The notes beneath the pieces are model-generated. The model saw only the letters and a list, made by a program, of their open reading frames with translations, did not search any database and had not been told where the DNA came from. The position numbers and the translations under genes were made by a program. From Caprimulgus europaeus (lineage: Eukaryota > Chordata > Aves > Caprimulgiformes > Caprimulgidae), in contig OU015525.1 of the NCBI GenBank assembly GCA_907165065.1, positions 30,074,037 to 30,138,036 on the forward strand: 64,000 nucleotides of DNA. The letters run 5' to 3'. This document shows positions 24,101 through 36,165 of the stretch, piece after piece. Every line of letters begins with the position of its first letter. The stretch's first letter is position 1.

Positions 24101-27077
24101 TGGATTAAGAAAAAAAATAGATATTAAGGGACAAAAATTCTAATCTGGAGTATAAAGCATCATAATAATTTGCAAAAATATTTACAAACTTCCATGAAAA
24201 AATAAGATGTTTCAATTTACGTTCAGAAAAAAAGAAATAGCATAGTTATGGCTATGTCTGGAGCCTAGTTAGGTTAAAGAAAAAAAAAACCAATGTACCA
24301 TGTGCTACAGAAAAAAAAACAAAACCAACCAACGAACCAAAGACAAACAAGAACAACCCCAAAACACTTTGAAATTAAAATTTACTCTAAGATTTAAGTG
24401 ATTTTTTTTGCAGGGAAGTCAAACAGGGAACATTGATGTTGATTGTTTTTGGGGGGTTGGTGATGGTATTAACCTTCAAAAGATATCTGACTTTTTTAAT
24501 ATAATTCTGAGCAGTGTTCATATTAAAGGTTTCTTTTTACCTGTACAGTATGCAATTGGTCAAATATCCAATTTAATATAAACTGTTGACATAAATCAAA
24601 TCTACCTAGCTATATTTGTGTTAGTTTTTCTTTCCTTTTCTCCCACTATTGTCATCTCTGCTGCAATCTGAGACTGCAAAACAGAGCAGCAGATATGACA
24701 AGAGTGAGCACAGGGCAATCAGCAGCCTTTCTCCCCCTGCATACTGTAAGGATTGAATAAATTAAAAAAAAACAACCTGTGTGACAGAGATGACTGGAGG
24801 AAGGTGGTTATGGCATCCTCCTTCTTTTAAGTCTAAGCACAGAGACAGAATTGAGAAATAAGTAAATTGGAAATACAGGCAGAGGGAAAACAGATAGTAG
24901 GGAAAACAGATAGTAGGTCTAAATAGCCATTCACTGAAACAGAAGCAGATAAAACCAGAAAAACACCCAAAATCCACAAACTATTCCAGAACCCATGAAA
25001 ATGGTGACAATTTATAGTTCAAGGCTTGTGCTGGTATAAGGAGGTTTTTTTTCCAATTACTTGTATGAAGTTTACACAGATCATTGTAAGTTAGAGGCAA
25101 AAGTAGAGGACAGTAGCCTATGGTTAAATAGGTTTATGTATACGTTGTTCTTCTACTCCTTTGTCCTCTTCACACTGTAACAGGGAGGAAAAAAAAAAGA
25201 AAAAGACTTAGTAGGAAAACACGTATTTTACTACAGTGCAAACCAACCATATCCAACATATATTTCTAAAGATAACAAATTTACGGAGTATAAGTTAGTG
25301 AATTTTCAGTGTTTTAGCAGCATTTCTGTACAATGTCTATAACAAGGAAACTTTGCCAAAATAATATAAATAATAATAATATAAAATAATAAAAATAATA
25401 TAAATGCAAATGTATGAAATTGCAATGCCAATGTTCCAAAGAAAGAAAACAAAAATAGTTCAAGAATTTATCACTGTGACAGAAGTCAGAACTTTTTTTC
25501 TGCTAATAAAGAATCTATTTTCTGTAACTCCATGAAGAATTTGCATGAGCTGTTCACTGCAGGATTTTTTTCTAATACATAATGAGTCTTGTTTTGCTGA
25601 CTCTGTTGATTGAGCCCACAGCATAATTAGAGATTTTTTCTGCTGACTGAGTCAAAGAAAGTAGTATATGGAACCACATATATCTCTAAAGCAAAAGCCT
25701 AATCTACTCATGCAGAGACCAGCTACAAAACTGATGAAGTTTGTGGTTACTAAGCGCTGGAGGTTTACAGACGTCACCTTCATAACGTGGTATGATGAGC
25801 TTACCAAATCAAAGCTGCATCAAAGAGACACCAGGGGAAATAGTAAACTTGTCCCATTCCCCTTCAGCCTATCAAGAAGACCTTGCTGCAATAAGCATCA
25901 GTGTACAACAGCCATCAACTCCACAGCGTGAATCTGAGAAATTCCAAAGTGGAAGTGAAGGTCTATTGCAGTAAATTACAGGTATGGGATGCAACGGCCT
26001 TTTGCAACCATGGTGGTTAACAAAACTTAAATATGGTAAACAACAAAAGAGTAAATATAGATGTAAGGTCCCACTGAAATTAAGCAAAGGCTTATGCACG
26101 TGGGCATGCAAAAGTGCTAATGTACAGACAGTGTGCTGAGTGGTGCTATATTTCCAAATAGATTCCTACTCCATATCATCTCCTAAACCATAACAGGAAA
26201 AAAACATTGAGAAAAGTATTTTTTTTTCCTATGAATTTTACTTACCACTGATTTTACATAATGATGCATTTATTTTCTTATGAAATTCATCTTTTAATTT
26301 GGACCAAGTTGAGCAGATGGGGTTCCTCATTTCTTTAAATGTGAGGATTATTAAATTATCCTAAACAAGCAGCCTTCCATAATGCTAAGACTCCATTTCA
26401 GTTAATTTCATGAAGTGTGCACAACAGAGAGCACAAAATTCTCATGGATACATATTTATATGTATTTTTAATTCTAAGATAATATTTAAGAGAAAATAAC
26501 TCCTGAGTTATCTTGATCTATAAACATACACTCAAAGGGCTTTTTCAAGGGCAGAATATAGCTGAAGATTCTTTCTTACCTAAGATAATTCATCCACTTC
26601 ACCCTAAACTTAGCTCTATGTGCACACTAGAGAGTGTTGTTAGTCACTGAATTGTACCTGAAGCTTGGTCTCTGTTCACCGCTTTAAATAGAGTATTGAT
26701 TTTGCCATTCCCAATTTAGTTGTTCTTTGTTTACCACAACTGCCCTTTCTCCATCTTCTTTTTTTACTTTTAGTTTGTTCTTTATTTCTCTTTTATGTAT
26801 TCTGTAGTTATGTGCCCCTTAACATAAAGATTTTTGAGCATAACAGCAATATCCTTTCTAGATACTAATAAAAGGCCAATATTTTTCTTCCTATTACAAG
26901 ACTTGTGGTGCAACTATGAAGGAATGGGTAAACCTGATAATTCCACCTCACACATCCCAAGAATTTCCACACAAAAAGCCATATATTTCAAGGCATAAGC
27001 AATTATTTTAACTCTGGCTACTTACACGGTTCAATACTGCATAGAACTGCACAAAAGCTGTGAACTCCTCAACTGTC
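21113..27077. other. Gene-free AT-rich DNA
   Basis: No gene recognised. Minor items: a 9-bp inverted repeat (gtctgcagc at 23067-23075, gctgcagac at 23107-23115), an A/C-rich tract at about 24290-24365, a perfect 16-bp tandem duplication at 24884-24915, and an AAT/ATA-rich stretch at about 25362-25405. Two overlapping open frames at 25668-25974 have no recognisable domain. Confidence 0.55.
24884..24915. repeat. Perfect 16-bp tandem duplication
   Basis: The word gggaaaacagatagta occurs twice head to tail without a mismatch, consistent with a recent slippage duplication. Confidence 0.9.
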
Positions 27078-27690
27078 TCTTCCAGTTTAAAACCATTACC
27101 CTTTGTTCTATCACTACCTGCCTTTGTAAAAATGCCCTCTCCAGCTTTCTTATAGGCTCCCTTCAGGTACTGGAAGTCAGCTTTAAGCCTGTCCTCATAG
27201 GAGAGGTGCTCCAGCCCTTGGATCATCCTCGTGGCCTCCTCTGGACTCGTTCTGACTGGTTGATGTCTCTCTTGTGTTGGGGGCTCCAGAACTGGACGCA
27301 GTACTCCAGGTGGGGCCTTACGAGAGCAGAGTAGAGGGGGAGAATCACCTTCGTCGACCTGCTGGCCACGCTTCTCTTGATGTAGCCCAGGATACAGTTG
27401 GCCTTCTGGGCTGCAAATGCACATTGCTGGCTCATGTTCAGCTTCTCATCCACCACCACTCCCAAGTCCTTCTCTTCAGAGCTGCTCTCAATCCACTCAT
27501 CACCCAGCCTGTATTTATATTTAGGATTGCCCCCACCCACGTACAGGACCTTGCATTTGGCCTTGTTGAACTTCATGAGGTTAGCACAGGCCCACCTCTC
27601 GAGCCTGTCAAGGTCCCTCTGGATGGCATCCCATCCCTCCAGCATGTCAACTGCACAACACAGCTTGGTGTCATCTTTGTACCATTTAGA
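27078..27690 (-). mobile_element. CR1 LINE internal fragment, lacking its 3' end
   Basis: Minus-strand CR1 coding sequence from the region after the FADD motif ([57 protein letters not shown]) towards the C-terminus ([14 protein letters not shown]). The body up to 27223 stays in one frame; a frameshift falls near the [12 protein letters not shown] segment. Relative to other copies, the stretch for [17 protein letters not shown] is missing (about 60 bp, around 27175-27190). The last codons, 3' UTR and octamer tail are absent, which is unusual because CR1 copies normally keep the 3' end. The wording is closest to the 35096-36165 copy, a subfamily different from the 28968 copy. Confidence 0.9.
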
Positions 27691-28967
27691 GAACTTAGAG
27701 TGGGAAACTACAAGTAGACCTTTCTCTTGGGAAATTCCATTTTTAGATGAGAGAGAAGCAGACATATATGATGGTTGGCAAATAAAAGTTGAATCCTGTT
27801 TAATGCTCAGGATCATATGAGGTGCTCGCTGTATGCATACATAGAGTTACATCCACAGGGGAATATTTTCTATGTGCCTGTGTACTGAATGACTGGAGAG
27901 TTAACAATTAATGTGCATCATCCTCCCCCACACTTCACAGAGCACATAAAGCTAAACTTGTGTGATACACAGAAACAAAGAACAAACCTATTCATCTTCA
28001 AGAAGGAAACAATTCCCTTCATCTGCCTTATCCTACACTGTCAGAATCTTCCCTTGGAATTTATAGATGCATAACTGGTAAAGCACCTTTTAAACAGACA
28101 ATTCTGTGAACAGCAGGAGCTCTGAACCTGTCTTCAGTTTTGCCTTCCCAAATGGTCATGCACTGCCTGGAATCTAGATTAACCCACAGTGTATTAAATG
28201 TGTCACTCTTGACTTTTAGATTTCCAGAATTTAGACAAACTCACGATTTCCAGGCTTTAGTCAAACTTTGAAAAAGCCTTCACGTTACATAAGCACAGTT
28301 TTTTGCGATAAAGTACAACAATTAAATGATGCGATGTATGACCTGATTCTGTAGACTAAATGTCAATTTTTATTTCATTCTTTTTTTTTCTTTTGTTGAA
28401 GCCACACTTGGTTAAGCACACAGAATACTTCAGCAAATGTCATAACTAAACTTTCAGCAAAGTAATATGAGGTTCAGATCAGAATGAATAGTTCTGCAGT
28501 TGCTTCTGAGCAATTTGTGTCACATGCAGCATGGTTTTAATACTTCCTTTTTGTCTTTTTGTGAATGAAAATTGAATACCAGGATACTGTTAGTGGAGTT
28601 TATTCTCTTCGAAATGTGTATAGATTTATACAAATAATTCCTGTTTATTCAGATGACAGTCCTCATGACTTCCTAAGGAAAGGTATATTCTACTGTAAAA
28701 TATAATTTATCTGAGACCTCAAGATACCCTAAAAGTTGGTAAGCACCAGGTTAGGGTTGCAGGTAAATAACTACACCACTAACTAGGCCCTGGCTTGAGG
28801 TTTACCTAAGAGAACAGACTATTAAAAACTACTGGATATGACCTAAGAAGCTTCTAAACATGATAGATAACAATGTGAGAGGCAGGCAGCAGTTGTAGAT
28901 AGCACCATGAGGAAAGGCTGTATTTCACACATGGTTACCAGGAAGGTACATGAGAAATGGGTGAATT
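27691..28967. other. AT-rich DNA, no gene seen
   Basis: No recognisable gene or repeat. The frame at 27889-28074 (61 codons) has no motif. Confidence 0.6.
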
Positions 28968-30735
28968 TCACAGATCACAGAATCACAGAATCACAGAATA
29001 TTAGGGATTGGAAGGGACCTCGAAAGATCATCTAGTCCAATCCCCCTGCCAAAGCAGGAACACCTAGATGAGTTCGCACAGGAAGGCGTCCAGGCGGGTC
29101 TTGAATGTCTCCAGAGAAGGAGACTCCACAACCTCCCTGGGCAGCCTGTTCCAGTGCTCTGTCACCCTTACTGTAAAGAAGTTCTTTCTCAAATTTAAGC
29201 GGAACCTCCTGTGTTCCAGCTTACACCCATTGCCCCTTGTCCTATCATTGGTCATCACTGCAAAGAGCCTGGCCCCATCCTCCTGACACTCACCATTCAA
29301 ATATTTATAAACATTAATCAGGTCCCCCCTCAGCCTCCTCTTCTCCAAGCTAAAGAGCCCCAGCTCCCTCAGCCTTTCCTCATAAGGGAGATGTTCCACT
29401 CCCTTAATCATTTTGGTGGCTCTTCGCTGGACTCTCTCAAGCAGCTCCCTGTCCTTCTTGAACTGTGGGGCCCAGAACTGGACACAATATTCCAGATGTG
29501 GCCTCACCAGGGCAGAGTAAAGGGGAAGAAGAACCTCTCTTGACCTACTGACTACACCCCTTCTAATGCACCCCAGGATGCCATTGGCCTTCCTGGCCAC
29601 AAGGGCACAGTGCTGGCTCATGGTCATCCTGCTGTCCACCAGGACTCCCAGATCCCTTTCCCCTTCACTGCTCTCTAGGAGATAATTTCCTAACCTATAC
29701 TGGAACCTGGGGTTGTTCCTGCCCAGGTGCAACACCCTACACTTGCCCTTATTATATTTCATCAAGTTTTTCCCTGCCCAGCTCTCCAGCCTGTCCAGGT
29801 CTCTCTGGATGGCAGCACAGCCTTCTGGAGTGTCAGCCACTCCTCCCAGCTTTGTATCATCAGCAAACTTGCTGACAGTGCACTCAATTCCCTCATCCAG
29901 GTCATTTATGAATATATTGAATAATACTGGTCCTAGTACTGACCCCTGAGGGACTCCACTAGACACAGGTCTCCAACTAGACTCCGCCCCATTGACCACT
30001 ACTCTCTGGCTTCTTCCCACCAGCCAGTTAATAATCCATCTCACTACCTGCTCATCTAATCCACACTTCCTCAATTTATCAGCGAGGATCCTGTGGGAGA
30101 CCGTGTCAAATGCTTTGCTGAAATCAAGATAGACCACATCCACTGCTCTACCATCATCCAGCCACCTGGTCGTGTTTTCATAAAAGTCTAGAAGGTTGGT
30201 CAAGCACGACTTCCCCTTGGTGAAGCCGTGCTGACTGCCCCTAATGACCCTCTTATCCTTGATATGCCTAGAGATGGCACCAAGGATAAGTCGTTCCATC
30301 ACCTTTCCAGGGATGGAGGTGAGGCTGACCGGTCTGTAGTTACCCGGGTCCTCCTTCTTGCCCTTTTTGAAGATTGGAGTGACATTTGCCTTCCTCCAGT
30401 CCTCAGGCACCTCTCCCGTTCCCCACGACTTAGCAAAGATGATGGAGAGCGGTCTAGCAATGACCTCAGCCAGCTCCCTCAACACTCGTGGGTGCATCCC
30501 ATCTGGACCCATGGACTTATGGATGTCTAGGTTGCTTAATTGGTCCCTGACCCAATCCTCATCAACTGAGGCAATCTTCTCCATTGTCCTGTCTCCATCT
30601 GGGGTCTCCAGGGTACAGAGCTCCTCAAGACAACTTCCGGCAGCCCTATGCTTGATCACGACATCTGGAAGAGGACAACAAATGAGATCTGTCATTCTAA
30701 TCCCAGCACTAGAATCACTCTGCTTTTGTGATCAG
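28968..30735 (-). mobile_element. CR1 LINE, 5'-truncated, youngest-looking copy
   Basis: A 1.75-kb minus-strand CR1. The 3' end at 28968-29005 shows about three inverted octamer copies (cacagaat), then the 3' UTR, then ORF2 running to the 5' truncation near 30735. The RT frame is uninterrupted, the clearest sign of youth among the copies here. The ORF1 and endonuclease regions are missing, so the copy cannot mobilise alone. The 5' edge is set where the open frame meets a stop and CR1 similarity can no longer be followed; it may be off by tens of bases. No clear target-site duplication was seen. Confidence 0.95.
29064..30695 (-). CDS. CR1 ORF2 reverse transcriptase, truncated but open
   Basis: A 543-codon frame encoding the RT and C-terminal region of CR1 ORF2, the enzyme that copies the element RNA onto nicked chromosomal DNA. 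Visible motifs: MGPDGMHP (62-69), NYRPVSLTS (119-127), GFTKGKSC (157-164), motif [14 protein letters not shown] with Asp191, [11 protein letters not shown] (246-256), and the catalytic FADD (277-280). The C-terminal part has [21 protein letters not shown] and [19 protein letters not shown], ending FLCELI. All expected RT catalytic residues are present. The ATG at 30695 is only the first Met in the frame: the frame is open back to a stop at 30732-30734, and the element's own start codon and the APE endonuclease have been lost. It is transposon-derived, has no promoter of its own and is probably not expressed as a host gene. Confidence 0.85.
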   Translation of the reverse strand: MTDLICCPLPDVVIKHRAAGSCLEELCTLETPDGDRTMEKIASVDEDWVRDQLSNLDIHKSMGPDGMHPRVLRELAEVIARPLSIIFAKSWGTGEVPEDWRKANVTPIFKKGKKEDPGNYRPVSLTSIPGKVMERLILGAISRHIKDKRVIRGSQHGFTKGKSCLTNLLDFYENTTRWLDDGRAVDVVYLDFSKAFDTVSHRILADKLRKCGLDEQVVRWIINWLVGRSQRVVVNGAESSWRPVSSGVPQGSVLGPVLFNIFINDLDEGIECTVSKFADDTKLGGVADTPEGCAAIQRDLDRLESWAGKNLMKYNKGKCRVLHLGRNNPRFQYRLGNYLLESSEGERDLGVLVDSRMTMSQHCALVARKANGILGCIRRGVVSRSREVLLPLYSALVRPHLEYCVQFWAPQFKKDRELLERVQRRATKMIKGVEHLPYEERLRELGLFSLEKRRLRGDLINVYKYLNGECQEDGARLFAVMTNDRTRGNGCKLEHRRFRLNLRKNFFTVRVTEHWNRLPREVVESPSLETFKTRLDAFLCELI

Positions 30736-33700
30736 GAGGATGGGTGGGGGGCAGGCAAGACAGGCAAAGGAACATCCAGACAGAGACAGTCTTGGTCCTA
30801 GTCACTTAAAAGCTACAGTTTTCTTAATTCCTATAGCAAAATGGAACAATGGAGATGAAGTCTTATAAGCACAAAAGATTGCCTTTCTTTGAATCAAATT
30901 AGTGGAATTAGTTTAGGCCATGAAAAAGACCAACCACAGATCTGTCTTAATTTTTTTGTCTAGCCCTACTTCTTTGCAAATATGGGTTAAACAAAAAGTC
31001 TCAAACAGTCTCTAGCTTGCAAACACCTTGGTCTTGGCAAAGAGTCAAATGCTGTATTCATGTAAACACACAGGAAAACGTGCCTGTTCATTTCTAAGAA
31101 TTTTGAATGCCACAAAAGTAAAGAAAGTTGGACTGAGTTTCATGGACGATTTAAATGTCAAGCATTTCTTTTTCTGTTCATATGATGATATTCTATTTTT
31201 AACAAAACAAGACATGCAATTATTGCAGCAGTTTCAATATGACAAATTTTAAGTATTCAAAAAATTTAGAGTATTGAGATAAAATAATTCATATTCTTCT
31301 TAGCTTGCATATAATAAACCTCATGTCATTACTGAGTAAATCTAAAATGTTTTTCTAATAGTCTTCATAGCCTTTTCTGACACTTACAAGTACTATCATT
31401 TGGAAGAGCTGGCTGTTTACTTAATATGCCAAGAGGAAATTACTGTTGATTGTTCCCTGGGCCCATTCTACTTCCATCACATTCATATAATACTGTGACT
31501 TTTTTTGTTTTTACTTTTTTTTTTTTCTATTTTAAAGTCTCTTAGGAGAAAGAAATTAAAAAAAATGTTAAGGAGGGGGGTGAAAAACACCTTTTCTACT
31601 GTACACAGGAGCAGTAGATAACTTGTTATCCAGTTTCAGCTTTCATTTATGTACAAGGAGGTATGGATACTTAGGTATGTTATGATCCATGTGCCTTTGG
31701 AGTCAAGGAATATACTTAATAAACATCTGTCAGACATGGTCTGGATACATTAGATGTAGCTCAGAGCAGAAGCACAGATCTCTTGAAATGCCTACATTTC
31801 AATGAAATACATCTCTTGCAGAAGTCCAGTCAAGATTATAATGCAAGACTGATAAAACCAAACTCAGTGAATGTTGCACTTGTATAGACATGGTCCACTT
31901 ATTCAGCTATTTGATTTCCTAAGCATGATGCAACACCAACCTGCAGAAAAGCACTATAAAGAAGCATGCATATGAATACAACAGGTATTCAGATATCCTC
32001 GATTTAACAACCTTCAGCTATTCGTTACATAGCTTCTTTAAACTCTTCACAAGAAATAATGAAAATGACAGTTGAGGATAGACTTTTGCAACTCCCCATC
32101 ATTAGCCAAAGATCTTACTCTGGAAAAACTCTCCTGCTCAGGCCTCTGTTCTATGCAGAGGTGTAGGACCAAGCCAGCACTTGTCCATTGTGGAACAGGC
32201 AGGAGAAAACAGAGAAACAGGCTCTTTACTACAAGTTTCAGACCCTGAATGTTTGCTGTAGTTTCTGATTGAGATCTCAACTTTGCATTTGGTTTGAGTA
32301 GAGTAAGGTCCTTTAGGATTTTCATAACATAACAAAGGGCTTTTTCCGGACTACTGTAATGGAGAGTACACCTCACAATATTTATCAGTGGAGTGACATG
32401 AATTGAAAACTGAATCACTTGATGTGTGCAAAGTAGCAAAATAGCAGTGACCTGAGCAACAGTTCACAATGTGTTTGGCCAGTAGCTTAAATGGGCAAAT
32501 TTTGAGCAAGACCTGTTATTAATTGTCCCCTTGGTGGTAAAAAAACCTAAGGTGACCTTGGAAGAAGTAGGAGGTCTCTTGCTGTACCCTGGAAATCAGA
32601 ACTGCTAGACCTAAACCAGTTTTTGTTGTTCTAGGTTCGATCAAAGTTCTCACAGACACTCCCAAAAAATCCCATCCTCCACACCACTTGTACTGTACCT
32701 ATGGCTGAAATCTGGGAAAGTATACATTTAGGTCCCTTAACTAGATATTTACGTCATCATTATCCTGTTATTATATGTGTTGAATCTTTCATCTTGATGT
32801 GTGGAGGTAGATTGGTTCACTTTTAATTTCACATCTGTGATAAACTGATAATTTATTTTATTTTAAATTTAGGTCTCTAAGGCAAATCTGTTTATTTGCT
32901 TTGTTATTCCAAGGTGTACTTAAGCACTGACATAGCTGGAAACAGTAACATGATTTTGCTATTTCTTCCTGCATATAGCCCACAGCTCATGAGCTACAGC
33001 CTTAGTATAAGTTTTCCTCAGAACAGTCCTATTTTACCAGTGTTGGAAAATGCACATCTATTTCCCTTCTTAATGGATGGGAGAAGAACACAATAAAAAA
33101 CTCAGTTGTTGAGGGTAGTTCTTAGTTCTGTAAATTCAAGAAAGCTGGAGGTAAACATGTGATTATATAAAGATCAACTATAAAGGCTGATTGACTGAAA
33201 AATAATTCTGGTAATAATAAAGTTCTATGGAAAGTAAGATAGGCTGAAATAAGGGCTAATTTTCACAGCATCATTTATTAGAAAAATAATCTAAATAAGA
33301 TCTAACCCTGCTTAGGAGATATAGCACTAAATACAAACACTAAAAGTTGTACTTTGGTGGTAATGAAAACCCAATTTAGTTTACTAGTTATTGTTAAGAT
33401 GCAATAAATTGTCTTCTGAGACGATCTCAGCATGTAAAGATCAGAGGGTATTACACATCACTTCTCAGTTTATGTTGCTGTTTCTTATTTGAGCAAAATA
33501 ATTGCTGTAGTCAGTGACAGTAAAATACAAAACTTCAATTTTCTCTCTGTACTTGTTCAAGTGACTTATTTTCAACAGCTGATTATTTTTGCTAACTCCT
33601 TCTTTCATTTTTTTAATTGCTGTTTTCTCATATTATTCTATACATTTGGTCTTAATTTCCTTCTTCCATTTTGCCATACTTTAACTCTGCTAATTTGAAA

Positions 33701-35095
33701 TCCTCTTATGCAAGTTTCATTTCCTACTCCTATTTCTTCCATGTTTTTTCTTATGTTATCTTTCTTTCTTATTTTACAGATTATAGAAAACTTTCTACTT
33801 CCTATTTATCTATATTTCTTCTATATATTTGGCTTTAAATTGCTTTAACTCAAACTTTCCTCTTCCCTCATCACTTCCTCCTACTTCCTCATTCCAGTAC
33901 ATCTCTCTTATGCTTCCTATATCAAAATTACTTCAAGTAAATGAGTTAAAAGACTCATGATTGTAGACTCTTTAAATTCATTCATCTGACAGTTGCTTCA
34001 AATAAGCTTCAACTAATAGATTTTCAAGTGTCTTATTCACTCTGACTTAGAATTTCCCAAGTGGCTGACACTGTTTCATTCCCTTTAGGACAATGATCAA
34101 CAGCATGACAAATGTCTGTTATTTTCATGGTCATCTTTAATGTCTTTCAACCTTTTTCTGATGCCCTACTACAATAAAGCAAAAGCTGTACAGACTTTTT
34201 CTCAGAGACCTTTTCTCTTGAAAGGTTGAATTTTCACATGCTTGCTAAGCATGCTCTTTCATTTAGTATTCCTTATGGGGAAAATAGATGCCCAAGCTCT
34301 AAGCAAGTTCAGACAATGATAAACCTGACCATGCAAAATAGCTTTCCTTGAAGCTGCCAGTCTCTTCAAAGGGTAGTGCAGTGCAGTCAGAGCTATGCCT
34401 TTCACAGTGTCTTTCATCCAAAAAAGACAGAATCTGTACTAGGTTCATTCTACTGCCCCAGCCCCACAAGACCTACACATAGGTGCAGTGCCTTACCTTG
34501 TAAATTTTGTGCTTTGGCACTTCTTCATCACATAATCCAAAATCTTGACACTCCCAACACCTGCATCCTTCTTCATCTTTCCCGTGATTCAGTAAGTAAG
34601 ATTTCATGTACTAGGAAAGAAAATGTTTATTGATATGCCTAAGATTGGTGGATAGAGAAAACAGAGATAACTCAGTAATAGCTACCAACAATGTATATTA
34701 ATGTACCATTACTTTACATGCTATGGAAACAGGCAGTAGTCAAGGGAAGATGTGTGACATGAGAATGGTGTTTATACTTTGTATAAATGGCAGCAAGTGA
34801 CATACAGCAAGGAAAAACAGTCTTCTGTTATTCACTCTATTCAATCTAATAGCTTAATCACTGAGCCAGAAGTGTTCAAAAGATGTATGGATGGTAAAGG
34901 AATTTAAAAGCTTATCCTACCTCACATGTCCCTGTTTACACAGATATTCATATTATAAGTTATTCAAGACTAGGACACAGCTGATGTCTTTCACTAATCG
35001 AGTTACTGTAAATTCCAGGTATTTTGAAACAGTAACAATAATAGCATCCAATATGAAAAAGCCCTTCCAAAAGAACGGGAATAGAGATGTGCAGA
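30736..35095. other. Gene-free AT-rich DNA
   Basis: No recognised gene. A T-rich run lies at 31500-31530, and the plus strand of about 33590-33930 is strongly pyrimidine-rich. Frames at 32047-32439 (minus, 130 codons) and 34376-34633 (plus, 85 codons) have no domain that I recognise and are treated as chance. Confidence 0.55.
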
Positions 35096-36165
35096 AATCA
35101 TAGAATCATAGAATGGTTTCGGTTGGAAGGGACCTTAAAGATCATCTAGTTCTAATCCCCCTGCCATCAGCAGGGACACCTTCTACTAGACCAGGTTGCT
35201 CAAAGCCTCATCCAACCTGGCCTTGAACACTTCCAGGGAGGGAGCATCCACAACTTCCTTGGGTAACCTGTTCCAGTGTCTGACCACCCTCACAGTGAAG
35301 AATTTCTTCCTAATATCTAATCTAAATCTACCCTCTTCCAGTTTAAACCCATCCCCCCTTTTTCTATCACTCCTTGCCTCTGTAAAAAGTCCCTCCCAGC
35401 CTTCCTTTAGGTACTGGAAGACCGGTATGCAGTCTCCCCATATCCTTCTGTTCTCCAGGCTGAACAGTCCCAACTCCCTCAGCCTGTTCTCATAGGAGAG
35501 GTGCTCCAGCCCTCTGATCATCCTCATGATACTCCTCTGGACTAGCTCCAGTAGGTCCATGTCCTCCTTTGGAGACCTTGGAACTGGACACAGTTCTCCA
35601 GGTGGAGTCTCCTGGGAGTAGAGTACAGCTTCTCTTTACACAGCCCAGGATACATTTGGCCTTCTGGGCTGTGAGAGCACATTGCCAGCTCATGTTGAGC
35701 TTCTCATCCACCAGTATCCCCAAGTCCTTCTCCTCACAGCTGCTCTCAATCCATTCTCTGCCCAGCCTATATTTCTGCTTGGGGATGCTGCAACCCAAGT
35801 GCAAGACCTTGCACTTGGCCTTGTTGAATTTCATGAGGTTTGCACAGGCCCATCCTGTCAAGGTCCCTCTGGATGGCAACCCTTCCCTCCCGTGTGTCAA
35901 CTGAACCCCATAGCTTGGTGCCATTGATGACCTTGCTGAGGGTGCGCTCAATTCCACTGTCCGTGGCACCAACAAAGATGTTAAACAACACCCATCCCAG
36001 TACCAACCCCTGAGAGATGCCACTCGTCACCAGTGTCCACTTGGACATTTAGCCGTTGACTGCAACACTTTGAATGCAGTCATCCACCCAATTCCTTATC
36101 CACTGAGTGGACCATCTGTTCAGTCCATGTCTCATCAACTTAGAAACAAGGATGTAATGCGTGTG
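35096..36165 (-). mobile_element. CR1 LINE, 5'-truncated, a different subfamily
   Basis: Minus-strand CR1, about 1.07 kb. The 3' end begins with two inverted octamers of the ATTCTATG type (atcatagaatcatagaatgg), followed by ttggaagggaccttaaagatc. This 3' UTR wording differs from both the 5413/40929 and the 28968/3851 types. The coding part reaches back to the RT segment before FADD, ending near 36165 at the region for the 'RI/VSHxI' segment. It is the same broad type as the 27078-27690 copy ([20 protein letters not shown] in both). Confidence 0.93.
35186..36048 (-). pseudogene. CR1 ORF2 C-terminal part, broken
   Basis: The frame 35560-35186 (124 codons) reads [44 protein letters not shown] and ends ARLDEALSNLV, the normal CR1 ORF2 C-terminus of this subfamily. 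Upstream frames (36048-35767 and 36023-35490) carry [24 protein letters not shown] and then [20 protein letters not shown] and [20 protein letters not shown]. The catalytic FADD region is degraded: the segment after IERTLSK reads VINGTKL where KFADDTKL is expected. At least two frameshifts separate the pieces, and part of the sequence around 35600-35640 is deleted. Clearly non-functional. Confidence 0.88.

Noticed and set aside
25668-25974. Two overlapping plus-strand frames of 87 and 60 codons
   Set aside because: The composition is slightly gene-like, but there are no splice signals, motif or repeat match, and two frames overlap. Not enough to call an exon.
29211-30801. Plus-strand frames of 100-147 codons (29211, 30228, 30358 and others)
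   Set aside because: They are antisense shadows of the CR1 reverse transcriptase.
32047-32439. 130-codon minus-strand frame
   Set aside because: No domain, signal peptide or exon context was found, and an overlapping frame on the same strand is equally open.
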